This document shows, piece after piece, positions 21,728-31,756 of a DNA stretch of 64,000 nt (the stretch's first letter is position 1; the number at the start of each line of letters is the position of its first letter). The stretch covers positions 1,088,001 to 1,152,000 of the forward strand of contig LR877147.1 in the NCBI GenBank assembly GCA_903995115.1. Reading direction: 5' to 3'. This DNA is from Angomonas deanei. Its lineage: Eukaryota > Euglenozoa > Kinetoplastea > Trypanosomatida > Trypanosomatidae. The position numbers and the translations under genes are program-made. The notes below the pieces were generated by a model. It saw only the letters and a program-made list of their open reading frames with translations, was not told the origin of the DNA and ran no database searches.

Positions 21728-22288
21728 ATGGGGTTGCTTTCGATTATCCGAAAAACCAAGCGGAAGGAGCGGGAGATGCGAATCCTCATGTTAGGTTTAG
21801 ACAATGCCGGCAAAACGACTTGCGTCAAAAAGTTCTGCGGAAAGGAAACCAATTCTATTAGTCCAACGTTAGGGTTTCAAATTACCGCCTTCACCTTCAA
21901 CGGCTGCACATTGAATGTGTGGGATGTGGGGGGCCAGCAGTCCCTCAGGAGTTACTGGCGAAACTACTTTGAGAGCACAGACGGGCTTATTTGGGTGGTG
22001 GACAGCAATGACGCCGTGCGACTGCGGGACTGCAAGGAGGAGTTGCACGCCCTGCTACAGGAGGAGCGTCTGGCTGGGGCATCGCTGCTCATCTTTTTGA
22101 ATAAAATTGACATTCCCACGGCGCTTTCCCCGTCCGAAATTGAGGAGATACTAGACGTGGACACGATTAGGAAGGGGAAGCGACACGTCCACTTGTGCAG
22201 TTGCAGCGCACGGACTGGGGAGGGTCTCCTGGAGGGTATGACGTGGATTGTGAGTGATGTGTCGAATAGAATGTATTTTTCAGCATAG
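21728..22288 (+). CDS. ARL2: ADP-ribosylation-factor-like GTPase ARL2
   Basis: This is a 186-residue small GTPase. It starts [20 protein letters not shown], close to ARL2's [20 protein letters not shown]. The P loop is GLDNAGKTT, switch I is in SISPTLGF, and the G3 motif is [20 protein letters not shown], near-identical to ARL2. G4 reads NKID where ARL2 has NKQD, and G5 is [11 protein letters not shown]2 works with tubulin cofactors in tubulin folding; in trypanosomes it affects tubulin acetylation and cytokinesis (family knowledge). The Gly2 is present, but ARL2 is usually not myristoylated. Length is normal. Confidence 0.93.
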   Translation: MGLLSIIRKTKRKEREMRILMLGLDNAGKTTCVKKFCGKETNSISPTLGFQITAFTFNGCTLNVWDVGGQQSLRSYWRNYFESTDGLIWVVDSNDAVRLRDCKEELHALLQEERLAGASLLIFLNKIDIPTALSPSEIEEILDVDTIRKGKRHVHLCSCSARTGEGLLEGMTWIVSDVSNRMYFSA

Positions 22289-22488
22289 ATTGTACAGACC
22301 CAAATCAACTCTCTCTCCCCACACACACACGTGTTCTGATTACTACATGGATGTCTTTATTTTTGTTGAACCTTTCTGAACGGATTAGCTGCTCTCCTTG
22401 TGTTTCATTCATTAAGAATTACAATTTTTCTTTCTCTCTTTTCTTCACACTCCGTTAGAGGAACAAGTCGTTCTTGTCGCTTTGCGTC

Positions 22489-23802
22489 ATGCTGTGGTGG
22501 ACTATCCTTGTGACAGTTGTGCTGGCCCTTGTTTTTGCCTTTGTGTCACTTTATGTAGTGTATCGTTTTTGTGCCCCCGAGGACAGAAAGGAGAGAAAAT
22601 TCGCCTTCGTTATCGCGGTCTGGGGCGTGACGCTGTCGTGCCTTCACATTCTCGTCTTTACACTGGATGTTGCCAACGTGAAGGAGACGCTCCATCTCCA
22701 CCTGGAGGGCGTCTGGGGCGCTGTTTTGGTGTCGTCCACCGTCACCGTTGTGGTCCTGATCCCCCTTTCCCTCTTCCACTACGATGCACTGGACTCCGAT
22801 GAAGAGAAAAGCACCGTGGGCGTCGCGGTGGCGCGCACTGCCGCCCTGGTTTGTGTAGTAACGGCCATCTTTTTTGCCTTCTGGTGGCTGATCGGCGGCT
22901 CCGATTCGGGGGGCCACAGCTCCCCGCTCGCCTTTCTCCTGTCCTTCGCTGTGGTGGTCGGGTGGATGGTATTCTCGTGGATGGGGGGCATTGGGTTCTT
23001 CGCGATACCCTTCTGCGGGGTGTACAGCTTCCTTCACAGGACGATCCCCATTTCGGAGCCAGAGTACGAGGCGCTGTGCTCCCGAATGCACGACACGAGT
23101 GGTCGACTACTGGAGGTCGGCAAGCAGCTGGAGGGGCAGAGCTCAAAGGGGAGGAAGCATAAGAACAGAGTGATAGAGTTCAAGCGACAGGTGCGTAACT
23201 TAGAGGAGCGGTTCGCTGCGGCCGAAACGGCGTTTCACACCTCCGATTCTGTCGTGCTGCTGAATTATGTCTGGCTGGTCGTTTCCATGATTGGCGGGTG
23301 TATTAGTGTGGTGTGGATTGTGCATTTATTCGTCCACAATGTGTTTCAACTGCACCCCTTCTTGGATGGCGCCCTCGTCAACCTCTCCGGTGTCGTCCCG
23401 ATGGCGGGGACATTGACTTTTTTTCTCCTGTCCCTGCACCTCCTTTTAGCGACCTTGGCTGGGTTTTGGGTCGTCACGCAGTTTACCACACCTTTCCCTG
23501 TGCTGCATATGCAAAAGGGGGCCACCACACTAAACTCCATCCTGTATAATATAGAAGTACTCCTCATCGGCTCTTTCGCGGCCTTGTATTTGTGTGCCAT
23601 TAGCTTCAGCGAGTACGCGGCAAATACGTGTCTCCTTACCCAGATTGTCCAAAAGATGAACACGGTCACGTACATGCACAACATTATGACTTACTTGCAG
23701 TATGGACAACCCGCCCTTGCACTGGCGTTCCCTTTGATTGCCTTTGCTATTTGGAAGTTAGGAAGCTGCTGCACGGCCGAACGGGACGAAGCGGATGAAT
23801 GA
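22489..23802 (+). CDS. LMBR1-like multi-pass membrane protein
   Basis: This is a 437-residue protein. I use the ATG at 22489 (MLWWTILVTVVLALVF); the frame upstream opens only at a TTG. About nine hydrophobic segments are visible. One long polar, coiled-coil-like cytosolic loop (about residues 185-255, containing NRVIEFKRQVRNLEERF) sits between membrane segments 5 and 6. This arrangement and the MGGIGFFAIPFCG motif are typical of the LMBR1/LMBRD family (lysosomal cobalamin exporter partner LMBRD1, limb-region protein). Substrate and compartment are not evident; endolysosomal or plasma membrane would be usual. Confidence 0.75.
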   Translation: MLWWTILVTVVLALVFAFVSLYVVYRFCAPEDRKERKFAFVIAVWGVTLSCLHILVFTLDVANVKETLHLHLEGVWGAVLVSSTVTVVVLIPLSLFHYDALDSDEEKSTVGVAVARTAALVCVVTAIFFAFWWLIGGSDSGGHSSPLAFLLSFAVVVGWMVFSWMGGIGFFAIPFCGVYSFLHRTIPISEPEYEALCSRMHDTSGRLLEVGKQLEGQSSKGRKHKNRVIEFKRQVRNLEERFAAAETAFHTSDSVVLLNYVWLVVSMIGGCISVVWIVHLFVHNVFQLHPFLDGALVNLSGVVPMAGTLTFFLLSLHLLLATLAGFWVVTQFTTPFPVLHMQKGATTLNSILYNIEVLLIGSFAALYLCAISFSEYAANTCLLTQIVQKMNTVTYMHNIMTYLQYGQPALALAFPLIAFAIWKLGSCCTAERDEADE

Positions 23803-24004
23803 ACGGATACACCCCCACGCGAATCGTATGATTGTTTTCGCTCTCTTTTTGTTGCTCTTGTTGTTTTGCTGGCGGCTTTGCGTGCTTCTCAAATCGTAAA
23901 TCGTTCGACCAGCCTTTTTTTTTTTTTTTTTCGTATATCTTTCCCGAGGTGGCTACTTGTTTATTCTCATTTCCCCTCCCCCCATCCTTCTAGAAAGTTT
24001 TCTG

Positions 24005-24559
24005 ATGGATTTTTTGCAGCGTGTTCAAGCCGTTCTTATTCTAGACGATTCCGGCAAGCGGCTTTTCGCCAAGTACTATTGCGGGGAAGACACCCCGCCG
24101 TCCTCGAAGGCGCTGGCCTCACTGGACAAACAACGACTGCTGGAACAGTCGATCTACGCCGCCTTTCGCGGGATGAGTCGTGCCTCCAACAACTGGCAGG
24201 ACGGCAATGTGTTGATACTGGATGGCCACTCCGTTATTTTCCAGCTGAGCGAGGACATTGCGTTTATCGTTGTAGGGGATTGCAGGGACAACGAGTTGGT
24301 TCTCCTGACGGTGCTGAAGACACTGGTGGACTCTCTGCGGGAAGTGCTAGGAACCCAAATGATCGGTTCCAGGGAGATTCTCGAAGAGTATCAGGCGCTG
24401 CTGCTGACGGTGGATGAGCTGCTGGACGAGGGAATCGTATTAGAAACCAATTCGTACTCTGTCGCCGCTGAGGTGTCACCGTATCTAGCAGACACTGGAA
24501 GCGAGATGACGCGAAAAGCGTTGAGCACAGTCAATAAATACTTGCGTGAAAATTTGTAG
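24005..24559 (+). CDS. COPZ: Coatomer subunit zeta
   Basis: This is a 184-residue protein. The start is at the second in-frame Met (24005, MDFLQRVQAVLILDDSGKRL); the 16 residues before it read the pyrimidine leader. The longin-type fold of zeta-COP/AP sigma chains is evident: VQAVLILDDSGKRLFAKYY, LEQSIYAAF, DGHSVIFQLSEDIAFIVVGD, NELVLLTVLKTLVDSL, and the C-terminal LLLTVDELLDEGIVLETNS, a hallmark of zeta-COP. It pairs with gamma-COP in the F-subcomplex of the COPI coat at the Golgi. Length is normal (~177 residues in animals). Confidence 0.92.
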   Translation: MDFLQRVQAVLILDDSGKRLFAKYYCGEDTPPSSKALASLDKQRLLEQSIYAAFRGMSRASNNWQDGNVLILDGHSVIFQLSEDIAFIVVGDCRDNELVLLTVLKTLVDSLREVLGTQMIGSREILEEYQALLLTVDELLDEGIVLETNSYSVAAEVSPYLADTGSEMTRKALSTVNKYLRENL

Positions 24560-24789
24560 AATGTGTCTAACCATTTTTTAGTACTATACAATTTTTCTTT
24601 ATCGCCTTTGTGTACTAGTTTTTTTTTTTTTTTGCCCGACAAGCATGCTTTTTCCTGTTTATTCTTTATCTCATGCCTATTTTTTTTTTCCTTCCCTCTC
24701 ACTTCCTTCCCCTTGTCGCTTTTACGCCAGTAGTTTAGTACTCTTTTTCTTTTAATAATATTAGTAAATAAACAGCAAACCACACGAAA

Positions 24790-25398
24790 ATGATGAAGCC
24801 TACTTCACCGAACTATATGGCGCAGGGTATTTGGGCCGGTTTCCGTTACTATATCGGTCACTTCTTCTACCCCAACATGTACCGTGAGTTCCTTTCCGTG
24901 CAGAACGCCCACAAGATTGAGCGTGCCCTTCGTATCCAGAAGGCGATCAAGGCGAACAAGGTGGACTTCCGCGCCCTCCTTGCCCTCCCCGTCACCGACC
25001 ACGCCCACCCCTACAAGATGGAGTACCCTTGGGAGAAGATTATGCAAAGCGACCCCCGCGATTTAGGTGCTTATGGTAAGTGGTATGCCAACAAGATGAT
25101 GTGCTTCTACGAGGGTCTTCAGTTCCACAAGTACGGTTGCCTTCAGGATGATCTCATCAACGCCCACGGCTGGTGGAACCGCGCGGCCCGCACCCGTGCC
25201 CCCAAGGATAAGGTGGTGCACGGTGATCGCCGTGTGATGCGCGCCCGTGTCCTCAAGGATAAGTACATTTATGAGAAGAAGGACCGCTGGGTGCACCCCG
25301 CTGACAACGTTGCGTACTTCGGTCCGTACGTTATGATGGTTGCCGATGAATGGGAAGAGAAGTGGGGATTCTTTGCCGGCCAGGAAGTGGAGTTTTAA
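24790..25398 (+). CDS. Abundant, probably mitochondrial protein of unknown identity
   Basis: This is a 202-residue protein starting MMKPTSPNYMAQGIWAGFRY (ATG at 24790; the next codon is also ATG). It is rich in aromatic and basic residues, with many Trp and Tyr, and has no clear membrane helix. Codon use is strongly biased (CGT, GGT, AAG, GCC, GTC), like the 21049 gene and the histones, implying a high-abundance product. I suspect a kinetoplastid-specific subunit of a respiratory complex or ATP synthase because of composition and bias, but no motif proves it. Confidence 0.7.
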   Translation: MMKPTSPNYMAQGIWAGFRYYIGHFFYPNMYREFLSVQNAHKIERALRIQKAIKANKVDFRALLALPVTDHAHPYKMEYPWEKIMQSDPRDLGAYGKWYANKMMCFYEGLQFHKYGCLQDDLINAHGWWNRAARTRAPKDKVVHGDRRVMRARVLKDKYIYEKKDRWVHPADNVAYFGPYVMMVADEWEEKWGFFAGQEVEF

Positions 25399-25687
25399 GC
25401 CAACCAGTATTTAAAGGATAGCATTTTTTCTGTTTTATTTTTCAAATAGGTCTAAAGTAGTATAAGTTTTTTTTAAAAAGCCCGAAAAGAATGTATGGGA
25501 TTTCTTTTTCTTTTGTAGTACTCTTAAAATGAACTTAATTCATTCACCACGCGCGCGGTGTCGATTCCTTTTTTTTTTCGTTCTTCTCCCGGCTGTTGTT
25601 GACTAAATCCAACGGTCCACTCTACTACTACTATTTCTCCTTTTTATCTTTTTTCCATTGTCAGCCTATTCACCCATATAGTGGCAC

Positions 25688-26506
25688 ATGCAATCCGATT
25701 TTAGGAAGCGAGTAGACGACCTTACCAATTCGAAGCGCTACTCCGACGCGCACAAGGAAATTATTCAAAAGGCCAAACACGATGAAGTTGAAAAACAGCG
25801 TCGGCTACAGAAGCTGACCGATGAGCAAGCGAGAGAGTACATTGCGTTTCAAAACTCAAAAGAACGTTATATGAGCGATGCGAACCAGAAGATTATGCTC
25901 TTCCGTGATAACGCACAGGAAAGGCTATGGCAGAAGCAGGTCAACGACCGGATGGCCAATGATGAGGAGCTAGAGCTGTTTGCTGCACGCCAGGCGGAGA
26001 CGATTCAGCGTCGCCCCGTGCCAACGAATGCTGAGACGCTGGAGTTACGACGGGAGGAGCAGCAACTCCGTCAGTCCCGAAAGTTTTTAGAAGCCGATAA
26101 GGCGCACAAACTCGCCACCAGTGTGGAGGTGAAACACCTTCAGACGATTCATGGCCAGAAGCAAGCGGAGCTCACTAGGAAGATTGAGGAGCGGGAGGCG
26201 CAGAATAGGGCGGCGGAGTCAAAGGCCATTGTCAACCAGATAAACAAGGACCGGCTGGCAGAGGAAAGAGTGAGGCAAGACATTGCGCTAGGCAAGGCAC
26301 GGTTCCATCATTTGGAGAGGGAAATGCTGCGCTTGCACGAAACAAAACGGAACGAACTAGACTTGTTGGGCTATCTGAAGCGCCCCACGAACGCCGAGGC
26401 GACCAAGTCTCATAGGGGCACCGCCTTGGTAAAGCGGGTGGAGGGGGACCCTCTGAGGGCGCCGCCTCTCTGCGCGTTGTACGGCCACCTCCTGGAAACC
26501 ATGTAA
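25688..26506 (+). CDS. Coiled-coil protein, function unknown
   Basis: This is a 272-residue protein (ATG at 25688). It is highly charged and helical throughout, with Gln/Glu/Arg-rich stretches such as EKQRRLQKLTDEQAREYI. The last ~45 residues differ, being Pro- and Gly-containing and ending CALYGHLLETM. No catalytic or targeting motif is seen. The style is that of flagellar or microtubule inner proteins, but I cannot assign it. Confidence 0.78.
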   Translation: MQSDFRKRVDDLTNSKRYSDAHKEIIQKAKHDEVEKQRRLQKLTDEQAREYIAFQNSKERYMSDANQKIMLFRDNAQERLWQKQVNDRMANDEELELFAARQAETIQRRPVPTNAETLELRREEQQLRQSRKFLEADKAHKLATSVEVKHLQTIHGQKQAELTRKIEEREAQNRAAESKAIVNQINKDRLAEERVRQDIALGKARFHHLEREMLRLHETKRNELDLLGYLKRPTNAEATKSHRGTALVKRVEGDPLRAPPLCALYGHLLETM

Positions 26507-26651
26507 ATTAGTACAATAAAACACTTTCGGCAAGAGAGGGGTTTCTTATTTCCAACTTTTTTTTTTTTTCCGTCGCACCAGAAGCGTTTTTTGATACTCC
26601 TTTCCACTTCATCCTTCCGTTCCTCAATTCTTCTTTGCTTCTGAAAAGCGG

Positions 26652-28247
26652 ATGAGCGGCCAACCCGCTATAGATGTGAGTGTACTTTCCGACGGCTACA
26701 GACAGCGTATTTCAGAACTCGGGGAAAGCAGCGTACTGGTCGACCTCGGCGAAATTAGAGTAACCGCGCACGAACAGAGAAGAATAGGACAGTTAAACTT
26801 TTTCAAGAGATGGTATCTCCTGTGCCATCTCGCCTATATGCTGTCCATCGTGCTCGCCGGGACCGCCGCCCTCCGACTCACAGAAGGGGGTTCATTGGGT
26901 TGGGTCGACGCGTTGTTCGTCTCCATGTCGGCCGCGTGCAATTGCGGATTGCAAACCGTCAACATGTCGACGTGGAAGGACTCTTCACATGTCATTCGAC
27001 ACATTGTAATGATACTTGGCGGCGTAGTGTTTACGAGCATGTACCAGCCGATTCTTCGCATAGTGCTGCTGTACAGAGTGGGGTTCGTTTTCCTCCCCCA
27101 CGAGAATGATTCACCGTCCGAGGGCAGACTGCGCGAGACCAAACGGGTCTACGCGGACCGAATCCGCATTGCGTCCATTCTTTCGGTGCTCACCACGGCG
27201 TCCTACTTTATTCTAGTCCACTGCATAGCGTTTCTCCTGCTGGTTTCACTGAATTCGTCCAATCTCAGCTTCTGGCAGGCCGTGAGCATCACACTGACTT
27301 CTTTTCATGGCTGCGTGTTTTCTTCCCTAGTCGCGTACGCCGGGGATCCGTGTGTTGTGTTGGTGGTTTCTTCGTGCTGTGCGCTGGGCTTCACCGCTTT
27401 TCCCGTCCTGCTACGTCTGTTTTTTCATTTGGCTAGGCTTTGCAGCAGTGTGATGGTGCGCCTGAAAAAGAAGTTCCTCGCTGGGGATGCGCAGTCCGTG
27501 GTGACCCCCCTTCTCTCTCACGGACCAGTTCCTTTGATTGGCAACCGCTGGCTCCACGGTTTTGAGGATATTTTAATGTCCTCCCACCCCGGCAACTTTC
27601 ACCCGTTTCTCTTTTTGAAGACGGAGTGCACCTTCCTGGGCGTGGCGTGGCTTTTGCTCACCTTGTTCCAGGCGGCTCCGTTTTGGTTTGAGCAGTGGCA
27701 CGGTGTTCTGAAAGCGTACGGCACCCCCTACAAGGTTTTTCTTTCGGTTTGCCAAGCGGCTTCCGTACGATTTGCGGCGGCCAGCTTTGTACCTTTGCAC
27801 GAGTACAGCAACGCGCACATTGCGGTGACCATTTTGGCCATGTATCTTCCCGCACTTCCCATTTCGACCGATCGAACGTATAGAAAATGGAAAGAAATGT
27901 TCCGCACCTCTCTGTTCCGTCTGCTGACGTCGCGACTGTTTTGGTTGTTTTCCGCACTGCTATGCATCCTTTTCAAGGAGGAGAATGAGATGCGGGAGAA
28001 GGTGAGAGGCACCCGGTTCGATATTATGACTCGGGCGTTTTTTGAGATTATTAGTGGTTACTCCGGCTGTGGTCTGTCTCTGTCCCTTCTCCCGTCAGAC
28101 GTGTCGTTTATCGGTTCCGCCAGTTCCTTCAGCAAGGTGATTATTATATTAGTCCTGTTCGGCGGACGCCATCGATTCGTTGATCTGGGTATCGACCTGG
28201 GTCTCAACATGCTTCAACAAGAGGTGCGACTTCGGGTCAATGACTAG
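26652..28247 (+). CDS. TrkH/TRK/HKT-type cation transporter
   Basis: This is a 531-residue polytopic protein. It shows the repeated membrane-pore-membrane layout of the superfamily of K+ transporters. The first pore segment is DALFVSMSAACNCGLQTVN, the second AVSITLTSFHGCVFSS, the third around KVFLSVCQAASVRFAAASF, and the fourth IISGYSGCGLSLSLL, each placing a Gly, Ser or Ala at the filter position. GFTAFPVLLRLFFH between pores 2 and 3 and the basic loop after it also fit fungal TRK and plant HKT proteins. Family members take up K+ and/or Na+ across the plasma membrane. The third pore seems to lack the filter Gly (Ala or Ser instead), which could alter selectivity towards Na+. Confidence 0.8.
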   Translation: MSGQPAIDVSVLSDGYRQRISELGESSVLVDLGEIRVTAHEQRRIGQLNFFKRWYLLCHLAYMLSIVLAGTAALRLTEGGSLGWVDALFVSMSAACNCGLQTVNMSTWKDSSHVIRHIVMILGGVVFTSMYQPILRIVLLYRVGFVFLPHENDSPSEGRLRETKRVYADRIRIASILSVLTTASYFILVHCIAFLLLVSLNSSNLSFWQAVSITLTSFHGCVFSSLVAYAGDPCVVLVVSSCCALGFTAFPVLLRLFFHLARLCSSVMVRLKKKFLAGDAQSVVTPLLSHGPVPLIGNRWLHGFEDILMSSHPGNFHPFLFLKTECTFLGVAWLLLTLFQAAPFWFEQWHGVLKAYGTPYKVFLSVCQAASVRFAAASFVPLHEYSNAHIAVTILAMYLPALPISTDRTYRKWKEMFRTSLFRLLTSRLFWLFSALLCILFKEENEMREKVRGTRFDIMTRAFFEIISGYSGCGLSLSLLPSDVSFIGSASSFSKVIIILVLFGGRHRFVDLGIDLGLNMLQQEVRLRVND

Positions 28248-28480
28248 TTGGGTACACCGTTTTCCTTTACTTTTTTGTTTTTGTTTTCTTAATACACGCC
28301 GGATTCTCTACGGCTGACAGTTCTAATCAAATGGCTCGTACTCTCTCCTTCTCTCGCTCACTATTTTTTTTTTAATTTCCCGCGGCTCAAGTTATTCCTC
28401 TTTTTCTTTTCGTTTCCCTTTGGAACGCCCTTCCCACACATTTTCACCTTTCTTTACATTAACACCACCCGTTATTACCA

Positions 28481-29386
28481 ATGAGCAAAGTCCCCCCTCA
28501 GCCAGACTTTAGCCGTGTAGCGGCGGAGACCCGCAAGTTCTTAAACAAGTGGGGTGGCCTCGGCAATGTGGCCGGACTTACCGCGCTGACTGGGATCGGT
28601 CTGTTTACCGCGTACGGACTGACCAAGTCGATTTACTTTGTCAAAGGTGGTTGCCGTGCCGTCAAGTTCAATTGCTTCACCGGGCTGTACGACAAGGTGT
28701 ACGAGGAGGGAGCCAACTTTGCCATCCCATTTGTGGAGACCCCTGTGATATTTGATATTCGTAATCGGCCGATTGAAATTCCCACTTCCAGCGGGAGCAG
28801 AGACTTACAAACCGTGAACATGGCGGTCCGTGTCCTCTACCAACCAGATGTCAACGAGCTGCACCAGATCTACCGTCACCTCGGCGTGAACTACTCGGAA
28901 ACGGTGCTGCCGTCCCTTATCAATGAAATTATTCGTGCCGTCATTGCGCAGTTTAACGCGGCGGACTTGTTGCAGAAGCGTCCCGAGGTTAGTCACCAGA
29001 TAGCGTTGATGCTGGCTGAACGGGCGAAACGGTTTAGCATTGTGATCACGGATGTTTCTATTACCCAAATGAGCTTCGGTAAGGAGTACACCCACGCGGT
29101 GGAGGCGAAGCAGGTGGCACAACAGATGGCCGAGCGCGCCAAGTTCCGTGTCGAGCAGGCGCTACAGGAGAAGGAGGCGGCTATCCTGCTGGCCAAGGGT
29201 GAGGCGCAGGCGGCTACGCTAGTGGGTAACGCCGCAAAAAATAACCCGGCCTTCTTTGAACTGCGTGGGCTAGAGGCCGCTCGGAAGATTGCCGCCCAAC
29301 TGAAGGAAAACGGCCAAGGACGTTACTTGCTGGACAGTGACTCCCTCTACCTCAACGTGAAGAACATGGACAGCTCGAGCTTTTAA
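28481..29386 (+). CDS. PHB2: Prohibitin 2
   Basis: This is a 301-residue protein. After a short N-terminus comes a hydrophobic segment at about residues 25-47 (GNVAGLTALTGIGLFTAYGL), the inner-membrane anchor. The SPFH domain follows: FDIRNRPIEIPTSSGSRDLQ, VNMAVRVLYQPD, LPSLINEIIRAVIAQFNA, and ITQMSFGKEYTHAVEAKQVA leading into the coiled coil. The C-terminal YLLDSDSLYLNV matches PHB2 rather than PHB1. PHB1 and PHB2 form ring complexes in the mitochondrial inner membrane that stabilise new membrane proteins. It looks complete. Confidence 0.93.
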   Translation: MSKVPPQPDFSRVAAETRKFLNKWGGLGNVAGLTALTGIGLFTAYGLTKSIYFVKGGCRAVKFNCFTGLYDKVYEEGANFAIPFVETPVIFDIRNRPIEIPTSSGSRDLQTVNMAVRVLYQPDVNELHQIYRHLGVNYSETVLPSLINEIIRAVIAQFNAADLLQKRPEVSHQIALMLAERAKRFSIVITDVSITQMSFGKEYTHAVEAKQVAQQMAERAKFRVEQALQEKEAAILLAKGEAQAATLVGNAAKNNPAFFELRGLEAARKIAAQLKENGQGRYLLDSDSLYLNVKNMDSSSF

Positions 29387-29764
29387 GTGAAAAATACCTT
29401 TTAATTTTCCCCACTGGCCGGCTCACTTTTCCCATTTTTTTTTTTTTTTTTTTGCCTGTTTTACAGTCCCACCAGTGCATCCGTTGGCAAAAAAATAAAT
29501 CCACATTTTCTGTTTTTTCCCCTTTGAATTTTTAAAACCAAAAAAATATTTCAATTAGTAAACTAAGAATTAAAAAAAAAAAAAAGAAAGCAACCGTCGC
29601 TTTCCCCCTCTTTCTTACGGTCTCTTGCCACTTGCTTTGGTTCCTCCCCTCCTCCTCTCCTTCAGCCTACCTCTCGCTTTCCCCTTTCTTTCAGTAAACC
29701 AAACCAAGCGAAGTGCACGTGGCCTGTAGTTCTTATTTTCCCCCGTTCCTCTGTTCGTCTAGCC
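29387..29764. other. Intergenic region with splice signal
   Basis: No gene is seen. T runs at 29436-29453 and an A run at 29571-29585 are followed by a long C/T-rich tract (29600-29692) ending in TTTCAG. This tract is a strong trans-splice acceptor candidate for the CFAP99-like gene at 29765. Confidence 0.5.
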
Positions 29765-31756
29765 ATGAAAGAACGTGATTTGTGGGAGTTAACCGTGGAG
29801 GCGATAGACTTGTACTTTAGTTCGCTTGATGACTGTCCCATCTCCGCGGACGAGGCGGTGGACGATATCCTTTCGTGTAGTGCGCCAGTGACGGAGAATG
29901 AAGAAATATTCGTGAGGGAGTGTGCCGCGGGTGTCGCTAGGTTTGAGAAACTGTGCGAAGGGGCACTTCGGGGCTACTGCGCACACTTGAAAAGAAATGC
30001 AGCCTCAAAATTCGCCATGTACCTCATGGCATATCTTTTAGTGTTTCGTTACCACGAACTGGGCTATGACAAAATTCGTAAACTGTTCAATGCCGCTGGT
30101 ATAGCCCCGCGTATTGCAGAGTATGTGGAGTTTCTACTGAACGACAAGGCGGTCCGCAGCAGCGCCGTCCCGCTGTGGCTTCATTCTTACGATAGAGAGT
30201 TTCTGGAGGAGAGCGTACTAGCCCCCCTGCAAGAAATCGCCCCCGAGGCGACGGTCGAAGTGGTGGAGTGGTTTCAAAACAAAGGGTTGCCCCAAGTCGC
30301 CCAGCCGATCGTATCGGAGGAGAACCCGACACGAGATGTAAAGAAAAGGAAAGAAAAGAACAAACCACCGTCTGCCGCGGAGGAGGGGACGAGGCGCACC
30401 AAGCTGCCTCCTTACGAGGTGCGGGAAATGGCATTCACCATTCCAGAGCCACGCCCCCCGCCTGTGAAAAACACCCCCGAGGGTGCCAACGGGGTGGCCC
30501 GTGCGCCAAAGAAGCCGCCGACCGAGCCGGTGGGGTTCTCATTTCATGCGCGGGAGAAGAAGCGGAAAAGCGTAGAAGAGTTCACCAAGGATTTACAAGA
30601 TATGGCGGACAGCAGCAAGTTGAACCGTCGCAACTCGAAGGAGCTCCGAAAAATACTCGAAAAGAATGTGGATGTGCGGAATACGAACGCAACGCTCATG
30701 CGGGAGGCGTACATCAACGAAAAGCAGATGGAGGAGGAGCGAAAGAAGCTCGAAAACAAGGAGTTCACCCTCGGCGACGACGCGGACTACGAAGAGTGGA
30801 GAAGGCAGCAGCAGGAAAAGGAGGACGAGATGCGACGTGTTGCCGTGATGGAAAGAAATCTAGACGCACTGGAGCGAACCGAGCATACCAGGGAGATGAA
30901 GCAGGCCCAGGAAAACAAAAAGAGGGAAGAGAACCGCAAAGAGCGAGAGGCGGCGGAGAAGGAGGCGAAGCGGCGACAGCGAAGTGAGGCGGCTCAGAAG
31001 GCGAAACAAAAAGGATATGTTCAAAAGTTCCGCTCCAACCTCCAGTCGGGGCGTGCGGCGGCCGCAGAGAGCGTGGCGGCAGAGAAAAGCAAAAGCGCCA
31101 ACGAGGTTCGGAAGGAAAATGAGAAGCTCGCTTTACAGAAGCGCGAAGCGGAGGAGGAGGAGAAAAATGACAGGGCGCTCCTCATTGCGGAGATTCGTCT
31201 TTTACGGGGGCGCATTAAGGCCCAGAAAGAAACGCGAATGGGGGCGTCCGGAGCGGACCGTCGCAGCTCCGCCGTGTCTTCCTCCGAGGATGGGTTCGGG
31301 GCCATGAACAAGGAGGACCTCCAGAGGGAGCTCAAGGCGATACGAGGGAACAACGCCAAGGAGGAGGAGGAGCGGCGACGGGCCATTCTGTCCGAGAAGG
31401 AGAAGGAGCGCGAGGAGCGGTCTAGACTGGAGGAGAACCTGCTAGCGGAGCGACAGCGCCGCCGCCAACAACGGGAGCAGCAACAACAGCAAAAAAAGAC
31501 AGAGGAAAAGACACAACGGGCAAGTCGCACCGCCAAGGAGAATGCGAGAATGCTGGAACTCCACGAGAAACTAGAGTCCAAACGAAACGCCAAGCGCGAC
31601 GCCATGCGCCAGCAGAGAGAAAAGGAGAAGAAGAACAAGTATGAGCTGTTGCTTCGCTCTAAAGACATTGTGGCGCTGGAGCAGAATCGTTGGAAGCAAC
31701 TAGAGGAGGGAGCGATTAACCGTGTGGTGGCAAATCAAAACAAACGACTAAACTAG
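29765..31756 (+). CDS. CFAP99: CFAP99-like flagellar protein
   Basis: This is a 663-residue protein. The N-terminal ~175 residues are globular and resemble CFAP99: a start with a predicted helix (WELTVEAIDLYFSSL), then EEIFVRECAAGVARFEKLCE, and YLMAYLLVFRYHELGYDKIRKLF, which parallels the family's LxYLxxFRLxELGFxxFRKF. After a Pro-rich linker (residues ~185-260), the remaining ~400 residues are very charged Arg/Glu/Lys coiled coil. CFAP99 is an axonemal protein conserved in motile cilia and flagella. The family call is by recognition of the N-terminal pattern only. Confidence 0.65.
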   Translation: MKERDLWELTVEAIDLYFSSLDDCPISADEAVDDILSCSAPVTENEEIFVRECAAGVARFEKLCEGALRGYCAHLKRNAASKFAMYLMAYLLVFRYHELGYDKIRKLFNAAGIAPRIAEYVEFLLNDKAVRSSAVPLWLHSYDREFLEESVLAPLQEIAPEATVEVVEWFQNKGLPQVAQPIVSEENPTRDVKKRKEKNKPPSAAEEGTRRTKLPPYEVREMAFTIPEPRPPPVKNTPEGANGVARAPKKPPTEPVGFSFHAREKKRKSVEEFTKDLQDMADSSKLNRRNSKELRKILEKNVDVRNTNATLMREAYINEKQMEEERKKLENKEFTLGDDADYEEWRRQQQEKEDEMRRVAVMERNLDALERTEHTREMKQAQENKKREENRKEREAAEKEAKRRQRSEAAQKAKQKGYVQKFRSNLQSGRAAAAESVAAEKSKSANEVRKENEKLALQKREAEEEEKNDRALLIAEIRLLRGRIKAQKETRMGASGADRRSSAVSSSEDGFGAMNKEDLQRELKAIRGNNAKEEEERRRAILSEKEKEREERSRLEENLLAERQRRRQQREQQQQQKKTEEKTQRASRTAKENARMLELHEKLESKRNAKRDAMRQQREKEKKNKYELLLRSKDIVALEQNRWKQLEEGAINRVVANQNKRLN

